Source: an uncultured Ruminococcus sp. (GTDB lineage Bacteria > Bacillota > Clostridia > Lachnospirales > Lachnospiraceae). From it: a DNA stretch of 16,111 bases. Location: contig USFD01000071.1 of NCBI GenBank assembly GCA_900553885.1, forward strand, positions 1-16,111. Direction: 5' to 3'. The notes below the pieces were generated by a model. That model was not told the origin of the DNA, searched no databases, and saw only the letters and a list, made by a program, of their open reading frames with translations. This document shows, one piece after another, positions 1 through 5,475 of this stretch (position 1 is the first letter of the stretch; each line of letters opens with the position of its first letter). Made by a program: the position numbers and the translations under genes.

Positions 1-120
1 TGGAACGGAATCAGAATTCCCTGTCCCCCTCTTCTGAATCCGTCTTATAAAAACTCCTCGCCTTCTGTTTTCCTTTCCCGCTGCCGAAGATTTCCTTCAG
101 CAAATCCGAATCCGTCCGCC

Positions 121-663
121 TCAAAGCATTCTTCCGTTTTCCTTCAGCCACTGTTTCCATTTTTTATAATCGGGCATTACGGATTCGACGATGGCGTAAA
201 ATGCTTTTGAGTGATTCATTTCTTTCCGGTGAGCGAGTTCGTGTACGACCACATAATCCAGTACTTCCGGCGGTGCGAAGATGAGACGCCAGTTAAAGTT
301 CAGATTTCCTTTGCTGCTGCAGCTTCCCCAGCGGGTTTTCTGTTCCCGGATGGCGATCCGTCCGTAAGTGACGCCCATAATGCGGGCGTACCATTCTGTT
401 TTACGGGTAAAGATGTCCCGGGCGAGTTCGACATAACGCCTGCGCTCTGCATCAGAGAATTCCCGGCGGGGGACGGAAGCGGCCTTTCTGGCTGTTTCCA
501 GATGAGTCATTATCCACTGCTGCTTTTCAGAGAGAAAGGCCTCTATGGCAGAGCGTGGACATCCGTAAGGAGCGCGGACTTTTACACCGGCTTCCCGGGT
601 GATCTGGATAGCGATTGACTTGCGGCGGCTGTATACTATATCATAGGAAAAAGGATAAATCAT
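121..663 (-). CDS. YgjP-like zinc metallopeptidase (DUF45, SprT-like)
   Basis: This 180-residue protein belongs to the YgjP/DUF45 family of small cytoplasmic zincin-type metal-dependent hydrolases, related to SprT and WLM proteases. The zinc site is visible as HELAH at residues 141-145, with a further histidine at 151 in the MNHSKAF segment. The family signature RWGSCSSKGNLNFNWRL lies at about 111-127. The N-terminal third (SRRKSIAIQIT, VRAP) is also typical of the family. The length is normal for a full domain and there is no signal peptide or membrane segment. The ATG start has a GAGGTG ribosome binding site at 669-674. The gene diverges from the membrane protein gene at 745. Physiological substrates of this family are poorly known, so the call is the fold and likely peptidase activity, not a pathway. 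Confidence 0.9.
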   Translation of the reverse strand: MIYPFSYDIVYSRRKSIAIQITREAGVKVRAPYGCPRSAIEAFLSEKQQWIMTHLETARKAASVPRREFSDAERRRYVELARDIFTRKTEWYARIMGVTYGRIAIREQKTRWGSCSSKGNLNFNWRLIFAPPEVLDYVVVHELAHRKEMNHSKAFYAIVESVMPDYKKWKQWLKENGRML

Positions 664-679
664 AAAGACACCTCGTATG

Positions 680-707
680 ATTATAATGAATACTCAAAGT
701 ATAGCAA
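680..707 (-). promoter_or_regulatory. Candidate SigA promoter for the YgjP-like gene
   Basis: On the minus strand TTGCTA (702-707) and TATAAT (680-685) are separated by 16 bp. Transcription would start near 672-674, leaving a very short leader that would cut into the GAGGTG ribosome binding site. The -10 is good but the geometry is tight, so the assignment is tentative. The divergent gene at 745 must have its own signals in the same 80 bp, and I see no clear plus-strand -35. Confidence 0.35.
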
Positions 708-744
708 AAGAAAGAATGGCGTACAAGAGCAGCCGGAACGGAGG

Positions 745-1494
745 GTGAAATGGAAGGAAACGATAAAAAGACTTCCCACGGCTCTTGAAATCATTATACT
801 TGTCTTCATCTTTGCCGCGGAGATTCTGGGGGAGATCAGTGAATTTTATCTGCTGTTTCCTTTCTGGGATACGGTGCTGCATACAGTCAATGGATTCCTT
901 GCGGCCGCTATCGGGTTTTCTCTTGTGGATCTGCTGAACAGAAGCGAAAAGGCGGTATTCAGTCTGTCGCCGCTGTTTATGGCGATTGTAGCCTTCTGCT
1001 TTTCCATGACCATCGGAGTGGTATGGGAGTTTTTTGAATTCGGCATGGATCAGATCGGGGGATTGGATATGCAGAAAGATACGGTTATCCATACGATCCG
1101 GTCCGTGACTCTGGATCCGGCAGGAAGGAATGTGCCTTATGTAATAAATGACATCACAAGCACCGCAGTAAACGGCAGGGAACTGGGGCTTGGCGGTTAT
1201 CTGGATATTGGCCTGATTGACACCATGCAGGATCTGATCGTTAATTTTATCGGAGCCTTTGTTTTTTCTGTAATCGGATTTTTCTTTGTGAAAAACAGAG
1301 GAAAAGGAAAGGTTGCGAAACGTTTTATCCCCCGGAGAAAAACGGAAGACAGAGATTTCCTGAAAATTGTTATGGAAGAAAAAGAGACGGAAGAAAGAAC
1401 AGAAGGTAAGCCGCTGGAAGGAAAAGGGGCAGGGAAGACAGGAAGGAGCCGGCAGAAGGACGCAGACAAGCGGGAGGAGACCGGAGGATTGTAA
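745..1494 (+). CDS. YjdF/DUF2238-like polytopic membrane protein
   Basis: This is a 249-residue integral membrane protein. Hydrophobic segments lie at about 14-32, 44-64, 74-95 and 160-184. Conserved-looking polar motifs near membrane helices are WDTVLHTVNG (41-50), VWEFFEFGMD (93-102) and DIGLIDTMQDL (154-164) followed by NFIGA. These resemble the H/D/WE and DT..DL..N..GA pattern of the YjdF (DUF2238) family, whose function is unknown. The last 65 residues are highly charged (Lys, Glu, Arg) and probably a disordered cytoplasmic tail. The start is a GTG at 745. A GGAGG directly abuts it (740-744), which is unusually close, but no other in-frame start exists upstream and the next hydrophobic segment begins soon after. 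The gene ends just before a strong terminator. Confidence 0.75.
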   Translation: MKWKETIKRLPTALEIIILVFIFAAEILGEISEFYLLFPFWDTVLHTVNGFLAAAIGFSLVDLLNRSEKAVFSLSPLFMAIVAFCFSMTIGVVWEFFEFGMDQIGGLDMQKDTVIHTIRSVTLDPAGRNVPYVINDITSTAVNGRELGLGGYLDIGLIDTMQDLIVNFIGAFVFSVIGFFFVKNRGKGKVAKRFIPRRKTEDRDFLKIVMEEKETEERTEGKPLEGKGAGKTGRSRQKDADKREETGGL

Positions 1495-1536
1495 AAGGAG
1501 CAATCGGCCGGTCTGCCTCTGTTCTGCCGGTTTCCG

Positions 1537-1574
1537 AAAAGAAAGAAGGGGCGGTTCGGCCCCTTCTTTCTTTT
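1537..1574. terminator. Strong bidirectional intrinsic terminator
   Basis: A perfect 16-bp stem (1537-1552 with 1559-1574) has GAAAGAAGGGGC as its core and a GGTTCG loop. The A-run on one side and the T-run on the other let it work in both directions. It lies between the convergent genes 745-1494 (plus) and 1595-2257 (minus) and serves both. A diverged copy occurs at 3826-3857. Confidence 0.93.
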
Positions 1575-1594
1575 GACCCGAAAAAGCAGAAATA

Positions 1595-2257
1595 CTAAAA
1601 CGCTTTTTGTGTTTCATATATCATATCTTCGAACAGTTCTTTGTAGTCATCCGAATCATCCATCAGGATGAAATAAAACAGTTCCGAATCATCATTGATA
1701 CATGCGTATACATTCCATATACCGGTATCTGTTGTTGTCGCTACTCTTCCGTGTATGGTATACATTCCTGCGACAGAAGGGCATTCTTCCGCGTTAAGTA
1801 CGCCTGCGTCAGCGATTCCGTATATGTCATATAAATGATTCAGGATATCCGAAGGCTCCGCACTGCCTGCCGAATATCCGGAACCGCCATATACAAAATC
1901 CATTCGCTCCGAAGCGTCTGAGTCTGTATGGAATACAGCGTAAACTTCGTTTGAAAGGCCTTCGTCATAAGAGAAGACGGAGGGGATGGAGAATTCATAT
2001 CCGCTGAATTCAAAGGGCGTCGTTTCCTGCATTGCTGATTTCGTGCCGTTGCTGCGCCATAAATGAATGCCGACAGCAGTCAGAACAACGGCTGCGGCAG
2101 CGATGATACAGATCAGGGGAAGAAGTATGTTTTTCTTTCTGGCAGGTTTTGCCGGCTCCGGTATAAAATTGTTATTAACATTTTCCGCTATTTTCTGTCC
2201 GCATACCGGGCAGAAATTTCCATTTTCAATTTTAGTTCCACAATTTGAACAGTACAT
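1595..2257 (-). CDS. Zinc-ribbon single-pass membrane protein (copy A)
   Basis: This 220-residue protein starts with a four-cysteine zinc ribbon, CSNCG at 3-7 and CPVCG at 16-20 (Cys 3, 6, 16, 19). A basic, proline-rich linker (36-42, ending RKK) follows. A single membrane helix lies at about 44-66, and an acidic domain of about 150 residues lies beyond it. By the positive-inside rule the zinc ribbon is cytoplasmic and the C-terminal domain is outside. I do not recognise the outer domain. Clostridia encode many proteins of this zinc_ribbon_2 + TM + unknown domain architecture, often without an assigned role. The gene lies 25 bp downstream of its paralogue at 2283-2858 and is probably cotranscribed, ending at the 1537-1574 terminator. 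A decayed partial copy of its 3' end is at 3866-3913. Confidence 0.85.
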   Translation of the reverse strand: MYCSNCGTKIENGNFCPVCGQKIAENVNNNFIPEPAKPARKKNILLPLICIIAAAAVVLTAVGIHLWRSNGTKSAMQETTPFEFSGYEFSIPSVFSYDEGLSNEVYAVFHTDSDASERMDFVYGGSGYSAGSAEPSDILNHLYDIYGIADAGVLNAEECPSVAGMYTIHGRVATTTDTGIWNVYACINDDSELFYFILMDDSDDYKELFEDMIYETQKAF

Positions 2258-2282
2258 AGTTTTCTCCTTTCAGTTATCCAGG

Positions 2283-2858
2283 TTATTTGCTGAGTTCTAC
2301 GCCGTTATAGTAAAGCTTGACGCTGCCTGTGTTTTCGTTATAATCATATATTACGTCAAAGGCTTCTTCCTCTCCTTCCCGGGTCTCATCATAAATCAGA
2401 TAGATGATATCCTTTTCGGTATCTATCGCATAACGGCCCATTTCGAAATATCCGGAGGAAGAAGATAAGTAATTCTCAGGGTAATCAACGTCAAGGACAA
2501 AATCCTGTGATCCTTCAAACTTCAGACTGTAGGATTTTTTTTCGCCACTGTATGTCCATTCGCCCTGAATTGCTTTGGTGAGATATACGCTTTCCTCGTT
2601 GGACGGGAAATCATATTCTGATTTATTCTTTCCGCCGGCTGAAATCAGAACTATGGTGACGATAAGGGCAATAATTAAAATGCTTCCAATGATAAGAGGC
2701 AGGAACCGGCGGCTTTTCGGCCTGCCTGCCGCCGGACTTTGTATGTACGCCGGCGGGGGATCAAAGGACAATGGACCGGGAACGTTTACCGGGCTTCCAC
2801 AGCTGCCGCAGAATCTGCTTCCTGCTTCCAGTTCATTACCACAATTAGAACATTTCAT
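2283..2858 (-). CDS. Zinc-ribbon single-pass membrane protein (copy B)
   Basis: This 191-residue protein has the same architecture as its downstream neighbour. A zinc ribbon (CSNCG at 3-7, CGSCG at 17-21; Cys 3, 6, 17, 20) is followed by a proline-rich linker with PKSRR before the membrane. One membrane helix lies at about 52-74, and an outer domain of about 115 residues follows. The outer domain begins with IQGEWTYSGEKKSYSLKFEG, which suggests a small beta-rich, possibly lipocalin-like fold. It does not resemble the outer domain of copy A, so only the N-terminal module is shared. A good AGGAGGTT-type ribosome binding site (minus strand, just upstream of 2858) supports the ATG start. Function is unknown. 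The zinc ribbon may be a docking or sensing module on the cytoplasmic face. Confidence 0.85.
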   Translation of the reverse strand: MKCSNCGNELEAGSRFCGSCGSPVNVPGPLSFDPPPAYIQSPAAGRPKSRRFLPLIIGSILIIALIVTIVLISAGGKNKSEYDFPSNEESVYLTKAIQGEWTYSGEKKSYSLKFEGSQDFVLDVDYPENYLSSSSGYFEMGRYAIDTEKDIIYLIYDETREGEEEAFDVIYDYNENTGSVKLYYNGVELSK

Positions 2859-2902
2859 ATTTAACCTCCAATATTCAATTTTAAAAATAATACAGATATA
2901 AA

Positions 2903-2947
2903 TTTTGTGTCTGCCACATGCACCGGTGAAACCATGGCAGTTTTGTG
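2903..2947. repeat. Small hairpin between 7-bp direct repeats
   Basis: The sequence CTGCC-AC-ATG (2911-2920) pairs with CATGGCAG (2933-2940), giving 8 bp with a 2-nt bulge around a loop that contains the palindrome CACCGGTG. The hairpin is bracketed by TTTTGTG at 2903-2909 and again at 2941-2947. It lies between the YwaF-like gene and zinc-ribbon copy B. It could be a weak terminator or processing hairpin, or a very small insertion with a target duplication. There is no U-run, so I do not call it a terminator. Confidence 0.35.
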
Positions 2948-2992
2948 AAAAAGCATATGCTGTATTTCGTGAATCAGTATATATCTGCGTAT

Positions 2993-3796
2993 TTAAAAAT
3001 TTTTTTTGAAATCAGAACGGTCAGATCTGCGTTCTGTTACATGAAGGATACGGAAAATTCCGTTCCAGATAAGAAACAGGATGAAAGCCCCCAGTATTGT
3101 GGCTCCGATATAGATAAAAATGGAGGGAAGATTGCCGGTTCGGGCGGCAATATCCCGGAAGACAACCTGCTGCATGGGATAGTCGGGGTTGATATAGAAC
3201 ATGTTGATTGTGCCGTATTTATCCAGCGTCACGTTAATGCCGGTGGCGATCAGGCAGCAGGTCAGGTAAAGCACGGTGCTCCCGGCAAATGCGCACAGGG
3301 GGAGCCGGGAGACGCCGGCTGCTGCGCCTGATTCCGCGGAACCGGTTTTGGCGGAAAGAGATCCGGAACTGCCTGCTTTTTCCTGTCCTGATTTCAGCTC
3401 CCGGGCGCAGGTGATCCCGGAAAAAAGCGCTGTGCCGATCATCAGGAAATGCCACAGATAAGAATGTACCGTCAGCGGGGCATAGCTGTAGTGCAGGCCG
3501 CTTGTGTCGGCGAATACAGCGGTTCCGCCCAGAAGAGCGTAGCACATAATAAAGCAGAGAAGCGCCCGGCGGACTTTTTCCCCGCGCGCGAAGGGCAGGA
3601 TGAGGAAAACATACATGGGGATGCTGCAGAGCTGAAACGGAAAGTACCATAGATTATAGACGCCGTGTCCCACAAGGAAAGTAAGTGTCAGCTGTTTCCA
3701 TATTTCGCTGCACAGCATAAGGAGTCCGAACAGAAAAAAGAATCTGTCGGAGGAGCGGCGGAAATATTTATGTTTGTCAGCAGAAAACCTGTTCAT
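2993..3796 (-). CDS. YwaF-like (TIGR02206-type) integral membrane protein
   Basis: This is a 267-residue polytopic membrane protein with hydrophobic segments at about 19-42, 50-70, 77-95, 113-130, 167-187 and 226-252. The segment LWYFPFQLCSIPMYVFLILPF (residues 49-69) resembles the LPL(H/Q)LCS motif of the YwaF family, and the His-containing segment TVHSYLWHFLMIG (109-121) also fits. Members usually have about 230-260 residues. An insertion of about 30 Ser/Gly/Ala/Glu residues at 135-163 forms an extra hydrophilic loop. The family has no established biochemical role. The ATG at 3794-3796 is preceded by GGAGG on the minus strand (about 3806-3810). The gene stands first in the leftward group with the two zinc-ribbon proteins, but a 134-bp gap separates it from copy B, so cotranscription is uncertain. 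Confidence 0.7.
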   Translation of the reverse strand: MNRFSADKHKYFRRSSDRFFFLFGLLMLCSEIWKQLTLTFLVGHGVYNLWYFPFQLCSIPMYVFLILPFARGEKVRRALLCFIMCYALLGGTAVFADTSGLHYSYAPLTVHSYLWHFLMIGTALFSGITCARELKSGQEKAGSSGSLSAKTGSAESGAAAGVSRLPLCAFAGSTVLYLTCCLIATGINVTLDKYGTINMFYINPDYPMQQVVFRDIAARTGNLPSIFIYIGATILGAFILFLIWNGIFRILHVTERRSDRSDFKKNF

Positions 3797-3825
3797 CTGT
3801 CTGCCTCCATTCTGTCAGATTAAAA

Positions 3826-3857
3826 AATAAAGAAGGGCGTACTGTCCCTTCTTTATT
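3826..3857. terminator. Intrinsic terminator, relic copy of the 1537-1574 terminator
   Basis: A perfect 12-bp stem (3826-3837 with 3846-3857, core AATAAAGAAGGG) has an 8-nt loop and A/T-runs on both sides. The core AAAGAAGGG/CCCTTCTTT and the adjoining CAGAAATACTA match the region downstream of zinc-ribbon copy A. It would stop any leftward transcript before the YwaF-like gene, so that gene must start transcription within about 30 bp or depend on read-through. Confidence 0.8.
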
Positions 3858-3865
3858 ATAACTCC

Positions 3866-3913
3866 AAAAATCAGAAATACTACTGATACATGCGTATCCA
3901 TTCCATATATCGG
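3866..3913 (-). pseudogene. Decayed fragment of a zinc-ribbon protein gene (3' end)
   Basis: Two blocks match the 3' end of the gene at 1595-2257. Positions 3866-3882 match 1581-1597 at 16 of 17 bases, covering the TAG stop and the sequence after it. Positions 3884-3913 match 1696-1725 at 28 of 30 bases. The intact gene has 98 bp between these blocks; here only one base remains, so an internal deletion of about 97 bp is seen. Translated in the parental frame the fragment reads DIWNGYACI against GIWNVYACI in the intact protein. Together with the matching terminator at 3826-3857 this is a remnant of a duplicated third copy. Upstream of 3913 I can no longer align it. Confidence 0.75.
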
Positions 3914-4020
3914 AGCGCCTCTGATTAATCTGCGTCAGCCCCTCCTTCCCGGAAGTTCTCTTCAGTATATTTATCCATTGATTAGTGGTATATACCAGGA
4001 TTGTTAAAAAATAGACATTT

Positions 4021-4215
4021 CCGCGCATGGATATAACAAAAAAATAAAAAAATAGGGCGCGAAAATCTAAAATTTAAAAATAAAAACGAATAAAAATAAG
4101 AGAGAATATTAAAAATATACAAAAAAATGCACAAAAATGAAGGGGAACAAAAAAGGAACGAGGGCAAAATGAAGTAAAAAACCGAGCAAATTCGGTTTGA
4201 AAGCAAAAAAATCAA
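4021..4215. other. A-rich, gene-free stretch upstream of the atp promoter
   Basis: No credible gene lies between 3797 and 4412. Within that gap the plus strand from 4021 to 4215 is strikingly A-rich: line 4081-4140 has 40 A, 10 T and 10 G+C in 60 bases. Phased A-tracts suggest curved DNA or an extended UP-like element for RNA polymerase. Both strands give only low-complexity open frames (Lys/Asn-rich one way, Phe/Leu/Tyr-rich the other), which I do not regard as genes. Confidence 0.6.
4176..4198 (-). terminator. Possible leftward intrinsic terminator
   Basis: Read on the minus strand, AAACCGA (4192-4198) pairs with TCGGTTT (4179-4185) around a 6-nt loop. The right arm runs into six T residues (complement of 4176-4181). 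It lies directly upstream of the atp -35 element and would stop antisense or leftward transcripts leaving the atp region. The same dyad could instead be a protein binding site. Confidence 0.45.
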
Positions 4216-4219
4216 ATTG

Positions 4220-4248
4220 TTGACAAATAAAAAAAACGGGCGTAATAT
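4220..4248 (+). promoter_or_regulatory. atp operon SigA promoter
   Basis: TTGACA (4220-4225) and TAATAT (4243-4248) are separated by exactly 17 bp, and the A-rich stretch upstream can act as an UP element. Transcription should begin near 4255, giving a leader of about 160-180 nt before atpB. A 6-bp inverted repeat, GTTGAC (4219-4224) and GTCAAC (4252-4257), brackets the core promoter and may be an operator. Confidence 0.85.
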
Positions 4249-4256
4249 TTAGTCAA

Positions 4257-4293
4257 CTTTTCAGAAAAATGGTTCAGAAACGAATCTGAAAAG
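4257..4293 (+). promoter_or_regulatory. Leader hairpin with two alternative pairings
   Basis: At the very 5' end of the predicted atp transcript, CTTTTCAGA (4257-4265) can pair over 9 bp with TCTGAAAAG (4285-4293). TCTGAA (4285-4290) can alternatively pair with a second TTCAGA at 4273-4278. The two pairings exclude each other. The hairpin ends inside AAGGAG (4291-4296), a ribosome-binding-like sequence that has no ATG, GTG or TTG at a usable distance. It lies just before the leader terminator and could be part of a regulatory switch. Confidence 0.4.
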
Positions 4294-4312
4294 GAGTATT
4301 ATACAGCGGGTT

Positions 4313-4341
4313 CGAGGGAGAACGGCTCTCTCGCTTTTTTT
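4313..4341 (+). terminator. Intrinsic terminator in the atp leader (attenuator candidate)
   Basis: CGAGGGAG (4313-4320) pairs with CTCTCTCG (4326-4333) with one G-U pair and a 5-nt AACGG loop, followed by C and seven T residues (4335-4341). It lies about 60 nt after the predicted start of transcription and 70-95 nt before atpB, so it must be read through or antiterminated for ATP synthase to be made. Confidence 0.7.
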
Positions 4342-4435
4342 GTGCAAAAATACGAAAACCTTCTGATTATAATACGACACACGAAAACGGAAGAAAAAAG
4401 GAGGGAGCGATACGGGAAATCTTACGGAAACACTG

Positions 4436-5092
4436 ATGGAAGAGCTGAACTGCGAGACGGTTTTTACTCTTCCGGTTCTGGGAGGAATTTCAGAATCTGT
4501 GGTTGTGACATGGATCATTATGGCCGTTCTTGTGCTGGCGTCCATACTTCTTGTGCGCAACCTGAAAGTTGAAAATCCGGGAAAAGTCCAGCTTGCGCTG
4601 GAATCAGCCATAAGCTGGGCAAGTGACTTTTTTGAGGGGATTATCGGAAAAGAGAACAGAAGGTATATCCCTTATCTGATCACAGTGATGCTTTTTCTCG
4701 GAGTATCCAACACTATCGCGCTGCTGGGATTTAAACCTCCCACAAAAGATCTGAATGTTACGGCAGCGCTGGCAATCATGAGTATGTGCCTGATTGAGTT
4801 CTCAGGAATACGGAAAAACGGGCTGAAACACTGGGTAAAACACTTTGCCAGTCCGGTTCCGGTTGTGGCGCCGATCATGATTCTGGAGGTTGTAATCCGG
4901 CCTCTGTCGCTGTGTATGCGACTTTTTGGAAATATGCTTGCGGGGTTTGTGGTTATGGAGCTTCTGAAAACACTTGTACCGCTCCTGATTCCCATCCCGG
5001 TAAGCTTTTACTTTGACATTTTTGACGGTCTGCTTCAGGCGTATGTATTTGTATTTCTGACAGCGCTGTTTATGAATGAAGAGATGGAGTAA
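4436..5092 (+). CDS. atpB: F1Fo ATP synthase subunit a
   Basis: This is the membrane subunit a of the Fo sector, which forms the two ion half-channels against the c-ring. The essential arginine is R162 in LCMRLFGNMLAG (159-170), equivalent to E. coli R210. Other family marks are PPTKDLNVTAALA (101-113) and the C-terminal QAYVFVFLTALFMNEE. The 218 residues make five to six membrane helices, a normal length. The ATG at 4436 has no good ribosome binding site. A strong AAAGGAGGG (4398-4405) instead points to an in-frame ACG at 4412, which would add eight residues (M/T-GNLTETL). I see no ATG, GTG or TTG in frame between the two. The gene is first in the operon. Confidence 0.95.
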   Translation: MEELNCETVFTLPVLGGISESVVVTWIIMAVLVLASILLVRNLKVENPGKVQLALESAISWASDFFEGIIGKENRRYIPYLITVMLFLGVSNTIALLGFKPPTKDLNVTAALAIMSMCLIEFSGIRKNGLKHWVKHFASPVPVVAPIMILEVVIRPLSLCMRLFGNMLAGFVVMELLKTLVPLLIPIPVSFYFDIFDGLLQAYVFVFLTALFMNEEME

Positions 5093-5114
5093 ATGTCGGG
5101 GAATTTATGAGAAT

Positions 5115-5133
5115 ACAGATTTGCAAAATCTGT
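5115..5133 (+). other. Intercistronic hairpin upstream of atpE
   Basis: ACAGATTT (5115-5122) and AAATCTGT (5126-5133) form a perfect 8-bp stem with a GCA triloop, about 30 nt before the atpE ribosome binding site. The A-rich, unstructured sequence that follows resembles a translational enhancer. With the hairpin after atpE it may mark an RNA processing or stability boundary. Confidence 0.5.
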
Positions 5134-5176
5134 TTTACACAAACAACAATTTAGAAAACAAAAGGAGATTAAAATT

Positions 5177-5398
5177 ATGGAAACATTAATCGCAATTGGA
5201 GCAGGTATCGCAGTATTGACAGGTATTGGAGCAGGTATTGGTATCGGACTGGCAACAGCTAAGGCAACAGAAGCAATCGCAAGACAGCCTGAGGCAGAGG
5301 GCAAGATCAGCAAAACTCTGATTCTTGGATGTGCGCTTGCCGAGGCAACTGCTATCTACGGCTTTATTATCGGCCTTCTGATCATTTTCTTCCTCTAA
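5177..5398 (+). CDS. atpE: F1Fo ATP synthase subunit c
   Basis: This is the 73-residue proteolipid that forms the rotating c-ring of Fo. It has two membrane helices. The first carries the glycine repeat GIGAGIGIG (16-24) that packs the inner ring. The loop ARQPEAEGK (35-43) is the family signature that contacts gamma and epsilon. The ion-carrying carboxylate is E56 in ALAEATAIYG. Compared with Na+-binding c-subunits such as that of Ilyobacter, the position of the ligand Gln is Ile23 and the Ser after the Glu is Ala57, while Thr58 and Tyr61 remain. This favours proton coupling, as inference. The ribosome binding site AAAGGAG ends 10 nt before ATG, strong, as expected for a subunit needed in many copies. 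Confidence 0.97.
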   Translation: METLIAIGAGIAVLTGIGAGIGIGLATAKATEAIARQPEAEGKISKTLILGCALAEATAIYGFIIGLLIIFFL

Positions 5399-5425
5399 TA
5401 AGCGGGACGGTATAAGGAGAGAAGA

Positions 5426-5444
5426 GTTCCGGAAAAACCGGAAC
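5426..5444 (+). other. Intercistronic hairpin between atpE and atpF
   Basis: GTTCCGG (5426-5432) and CCGGAAC (5438-5444) form a perfect 7-bp stem with an AAAAA loop. AAGGAG (5414-5419) lies before it and ATG (5449) just after it. It may protect the upstream atpE message, or bring that ribosome binding site next to the ATG when folded. There is no T-run, so it is not a terminator. Confidence 0.55.
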
Positions 5445-5475
5445 GGGTATGAAAGAGAAAGGCGGGTGTGAAAAG

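Noticed and set aside
11..124. A 37-codon minus-strand frame starting at TTG 124 and overlapping the YgjP-like stop by TTGA
   Set aside because: The overlap and a GGAAG before it hint at coupling, but the product is short, hydrophilic and unrecognised, and it starts with a rare codon.
694..1617. 307-codon minus-strand frame opposite the YjdF-like gene
   Set aside because: Low-complexity, His/Arg/Phe-rich translation without recognisable domain; it also runs through the terminator.
3982..4215. 77-codon minus-strand frame rich in Phe, Leu and Tyr
   Set aside because: It is simply the translation of the A-rich tract; no ribosome binding site and no domain.
4301..4366. Possible leader peptide after AAGGAG 4291-4296
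   Set aside because: The only in-range codon is ATA; no ATG, GTG or TTG is present, so I do not call a peptide.
4342..4572. 76-codon plus-strand frame before and across the atpB start
   Set aside because: Wrong frame for subunit a, composition of a shadow frame, no homology recognised.
5449..5475. Nine extra N-terminal codons of atpF
   Set aside because: MKEKGGCEK is atypical for subunit b and its ribosome binding site is 29 nt away; kept as an alternative only.
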